Source of the DNA: Serinicoccus kebangsaanensis
GTDB taxonomy: Bacteria; Actinomycetota; Actinomycetes; Actinomycetales; Dermatophilaceae
Direction: 5' to 3'
Assembly (NCBI RefSeq): GCF_008919445.1
Contig: NZ_VSLG01000006.1
Span: forward strand, 62,001 to 126,000
DNA length: 64,000 nt
Positions 61,659 to 64,000 of the stretch are shown piece after piece (position 1 is the stretch's first letter; the number at the start of each line of letters is the position of its first letter). Under the pieces are notes generated by a model that saw only the letters and a list, made by a program, of their open reading frames with translations, was not told the DNA's origin and searched no databases. The position numbers were made by a program, and so were the translations under genes.

Positions 61659-63059
61659 ATGGCCGATCACTATGACGTTGTTGTCCTGGGCGCCGGTCCT
61701 GGCGGGTATGTCGCGGCGATCCGCGCGTCCCAGCTGGGCAGATCGGTGGCCGTCGTCGAGAAGCAGTACTGGGGCGGGGTCTGTCTGAACGTCGGGTGCA
61801 TCCCGAGCAAGGCGCTGATCAAGAACGCGGAGATCGCGCACCTGCTGCAGCACGACAAGAAGAAGTACGGCATCGAGGGCGAGGCCACCATGGCCTACGC
61901 GCCGACGCACCAGCGCTCCCGCACGGTGAGCGCCGGCATCGTCAAGGGCGTCCACTTCCTCATGAAGAAGAACAAGATCACCGAGGTGGACGGCTGGGGC
62001 ACACTCACCTCGGCGACCTCGATGGACGTCGCCGGCGAGGACGGCGCCACCACCCAGCTCACCTTCGACCACCTGATCCTGGCCACCGGGTCGGTCACCA
62101 AGATGCTGCCCGGCGTCGAGGTGAGCAAGAACGTCGTCACCTACGAGGAGCAGATCCTGGACGAGGAGCTCCCCGGGTCGATCATCATCGCGGGCTCCGG
62201 TGCCATCGGTGTCGAGTTCGCCTACGTCATGGCCAACTTCGGCGTCGACGTGACCATCGTCGAGTTCCTCGACCGGATCGTGCCGCTCGAGGAGCCGGAG
62301 ATCTCCAAGGCCCTGGCCAAGGAGTACAAGAAGCTCGGCGTCACGATGATGACCAGCACCAAGGTCGAGAGCGTCGAGGACACCGGCGAGGGGGTCAAGG
62401 TCACCGTCACCCCGGCCGACGGCGGCGAGTCCCAGACGCTGGAGGCGGACAAGCTGCTCTCCGCGATCGGCTTCGCGCCGCGCGTGGAGGGCTTCGGGCT
62501 GGAGAGCATCGGCGTCGAGCTCACCGACCGCGGCGCCATCGCGGTCGACGACTACCTGCGGACCAACGTCGACAACGTGTATGCCATCGGCGACGTCACC
62601 GCCAAGCTCATGCTCGCGCACACCGCCGAGGCGCAGGGCATCATCGCGGCGGAGACCCTGGCGGGTGCCGAGACGATGCCGCTGGACTACCGGTTCATCC
62701 CGCGCGCCACCTACTGCCACCCGCAGATCGCCTCGATGGGTCTGACCGAGCAGGCGGCCAAGGACGCCGGCCACGAGGTCAAGACCTCGCAGTTCCCCTT
62801 CTCCGCCAACGGCAAGGCGATGGGCCTGGGCGACGGCGTGGGCTTCGTCAAGGTGGTCGCCGACGCGAAGTACAACGAGATCCTCGGCGCCCACATGATC
62901 GGCCCGGACGTCACCGAGCTGCTGCCGGTCCTGAACCTGGCGCAGACCTGGGACCTCACCGCGGACGAGATGTCGCGGATCGTCTTCGCGCACCCGACCC
63001 TGGGTGAGGCGGTCAAGGAGGCGGTGCACGGCATCGCCGGCCACATGATCAACCTCTGA
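61659..63059 (+). CDS. lpdA: Dihydrolipoyl dehydrogenase
   Basis: E3 component of 2-oxo acid dehydrogenase and glycine cleavage complexes; reoxidises dihydrolipoamide with NAD. 466 residues. FAD motif [18 protein letters not shown] (residues 7-24), redox disulfide [20 protein letters not shown] motif [18 protein letters not shown], second FAD contact [15 protein letters not shown], and active-site His-Glu in [19 protein letters not shown] 61659 is supported by TACTGT exactly six bases upstream, so it is probably leaderless. A MurJ-like gene follows after 22 bases. Confidence 0.95.
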   Translation: MADHYDVVVLGAGPGGYVAAIRASQLGRSVAVVEKQYWGGVCLNVGCIPSKALIKNAEIAHLLQHDKKKYGIEGEATMAYAPTHQRSRTVSAGIVKGVHFLMKKNKITEVDGWGTLTSATSMDVAGEDGATTQLTFDHLILATGSVTKMLPGVEVSKNVVTYEEQILDEELPGSIIIAGSGAIGVEFAYVMANFGVDVTIVEFLDRIVPLEEPEISKALAKEYKKLGVTMMTSTKVESVEDTGEGVKVTVTPADGGESQTLEADKLLSAIGFAPRVEGFGLESIGVELTDRGAIAVDDYLRTNVDNVYAIGDVTAKLMLAHTAEAQGIIAAETLAGAETMPLDYRFIPRATYCHPQIASMGLTEQAAKDAGHEVKTSQFPFSANGKAMGLGDGVGFVKVVADAKYNEILGAHMIGPDVTELLPVLNLAQTWDLTADEMSRIVFAHPTLGEAVKEAVHGIAGHMINL

Positions 63060-63081
63060 CCGTCCGGCCGGGAGCAGCGGG

Positions 63082-64000
63082 GTGGTAGCCCGCGCGAGCA
63101 TCGGCCGCGCCGCGGTGCTCGTGGCCGGGCTGACCGGCGTCTCCACCCTGCTGGGCTTCGCCCGTGACGCCGTCATCGCCGGCATCTACGGCGCCGGCCC
63201 GGAGCTGGACGCCTACTTCGTCGCGCTCGGGCTGGCCAACATCGTCCTGGGGCTGCTCGGCACCTCGCTGACCCGCGCCGCCACGCCGGTGCTGTCGCGC
63301 GAGGCGCACGGCGAGGAGGTATGCCGCGGGCACCGCACCTTCGACGTCGTCCTGACCGGGGCGGTGATCGCCATCGGTGCGCTGAGCGTCGTCCTCGGCC
63401 TCGCCGCGGCACCCATCTCCCGCGTCCTCGCGCCCGGGCTGACCGGGGACGCCGCCGACCTGCTCGTGCTCCTGACGAGGATCATCCTGGTCACGACGGT
63501 GCTCGTGGCCGCCACCGACCTCCTCGCGGCGCTGGCGCAGGCGCACGGCGTCTTCCGGTGGGGCGCGCTGCAGGGGGTGCCCTTCAACCTCGTCATGATC
63601 GCCGCGGCCGGCCTGCTCGGTCCGCGCATCGGGGTGGTCGCCCTCGCGGTGGGGTTCGTGGTCGGGTCGCTGGCCCGGCTGGCCCTCCAGCTGGTGCCCG
63701 TGGTGCAGCACCGCTGGCCGCTGCGCCCCCGGCTCGATGCCCGCTCCCCCGGCGTGCGCGAGATCGCCGCGCTGCTGCCTCCACTGGTCGTCGGCCAGGC
63801 CGCGCTCAACGTCAACACCCTCGTGGACCGGGCGGTGGCCTCGACCGTCGGCGAGGGAGCCGTGTCCGCGGTCTTCCTCGGGTGGCGTCTGGTGAACCTG
63901 CCCGAGATGCTCGTCGTCGCCGCCCTCGTCGCCCCGCTCTACCCGGCGATGTCTGCGGCCGCGGGCGAGGGCGCGGCGGGCCGGGCCCGGATGCGCCGGC
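63082..64000 (+). CDS. MurJ/MviN-like lipid flippase, 3' end cut by window
   Basis: An incomplete frame of 306 codons running off the window. It starts VVARASIGRAAVLVAGLTGV, with TLLGFARDAVIAGIYGAGPELDAYFVALG, matching the first two helices of MurJ/MviN flippases (RxLGFxRD-like motif). Further helices and NTLVDRAVASTVGEGAVSAV follow, as in that family. MurJ moves lipid II across the membrane for peptidoglycan synthesis, but related MOP proteins move other lipid-linked sugars; the missing C-terminal half prevents a choice. GTG 63082 has GGGAG seven bases upstream. Confidence 0.78.
   Translation, partial: MVARASIGRAAVLVAGLTGVSTLLGFARDAVIAGIYGAGPELDAYFVALGLANIVLGLLGTSLTRAATPVLSREAHGEEVCRGHRTFDVVLTGAVIAIGALSVVLGLAAAPISRVLAPGLTGDAADLLVLLTRIILVTTVLVAATDLLAALAQAHGVFRWGALQGVPFNLVMIAAAGLLGPRIGVVALAVGFVVGSLARLALQLVPVVQHRWPLRPRLDARSPGVREIAALLPPLVVGQAALNVNTLVDRAVASTVGEGAVSAVFLGWRLVNLPEMLVVAALVAPLYPAMSAAAGEGAAGRARMRR

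Overview
This window is a very GC-rich actinobacterial chromosome segment. It carries two mycothiol genes (mshA at the left edge, mshD), a GlnR-type regulator beside mshD as in mycobacteria, a SigE-family ECF sigma factor, DUF222/HNH and three-helix-bundle proteins, and many genes with a -10 box directly before the start codon. Gene content and style suggest Micrococcales, probably near Intrasporangiaceae/Ornithinimicrobiaceae; that placement is inference. No rRNA, CRISPR array, integrase, transposase or phage module was seen, so this is mostly core chromosome with a few accessory genes.

Layout. 1-11.6 kb: mshA, a methyltransferase-MFS pair, dtd-asparaginase, a YgfZ-like folate protein, an LCP wall ligase, a nitrobindin-like protein, then glnR-mshD-Nudix/phosphatase. 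11.7-18.5 kb: a leftward gene train, sigE-like sigma factor > two membrane proteins > treY > treZ > conserved hypothetical, joined by stop/start overlaps except for a 51-base gap before treY. 18.6-26.5 kb: metH, a three-gene glycine betaine/proline-type ABC importer ending in a 46-base perfect palindrome, and a short MetF-like protein behind a possible attenuator. 26.5-37.1 kb: a membrane-inserted alpha/beta hydrolase, a Ski2-like helicase, a Gmad2-LysM protein, an isochorismatase coupled to an NCS1 permease, a LiaF-C protein and a DUF222-HNH nuclease with an SOS-like promoter.

37.2-49.5 kb: tRNA-Lys, a hydrolase divergent from a lone condensation-domain protein, a FUSC-like protein, marR-yceI, an aldo/keto reductase, fused pabAB, pirin, type II NADH dehydrogenase, an ElaA-like acetyltransferase, a PHP protein and tRNA-Glu, -Asp and -Phe. 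49.6-55.3 kb: a CotH-like kinase lipoprotein, a broken DUF4442 gene, a PhzE-like ADIC/anthranilate synthase divergent from a siderophore-interacting protein across an iron-box-like site, and a three-helix protein overlapping an arsenate-reductase-like protein that lacks its catalytic cysteine. 55.4-64 kb: ilvB-ilvN-ilvC-ilvD with a leader peptide and attenuator, divergent from a PadR regulator, then lpdA and a MurJ-like flippase cut by the window end.

Together the genes cover thiol and redox balance (mycothiol, NDH-2, Lpd), osmoprotection (trehalose from glucan plus betaine uptake), one-carbon and folate metabolism (MetH, MetF-like, YgfZ, PabAB) and branched-chain amino acid synthesis. The most notable sequence-level observations are: about two dozen starts with a NANNNT box exactly six bases upstream (leaderless mRNAs); strong enrichment of GTATGCC/GGCATAC; an ilv attenuator whose leader peptide is itself apparently leaderless; an IlvN reduced to its ACT domain; the cysteine-less ArsC-like pair; and several long perfect inverted repeats at gene ends.
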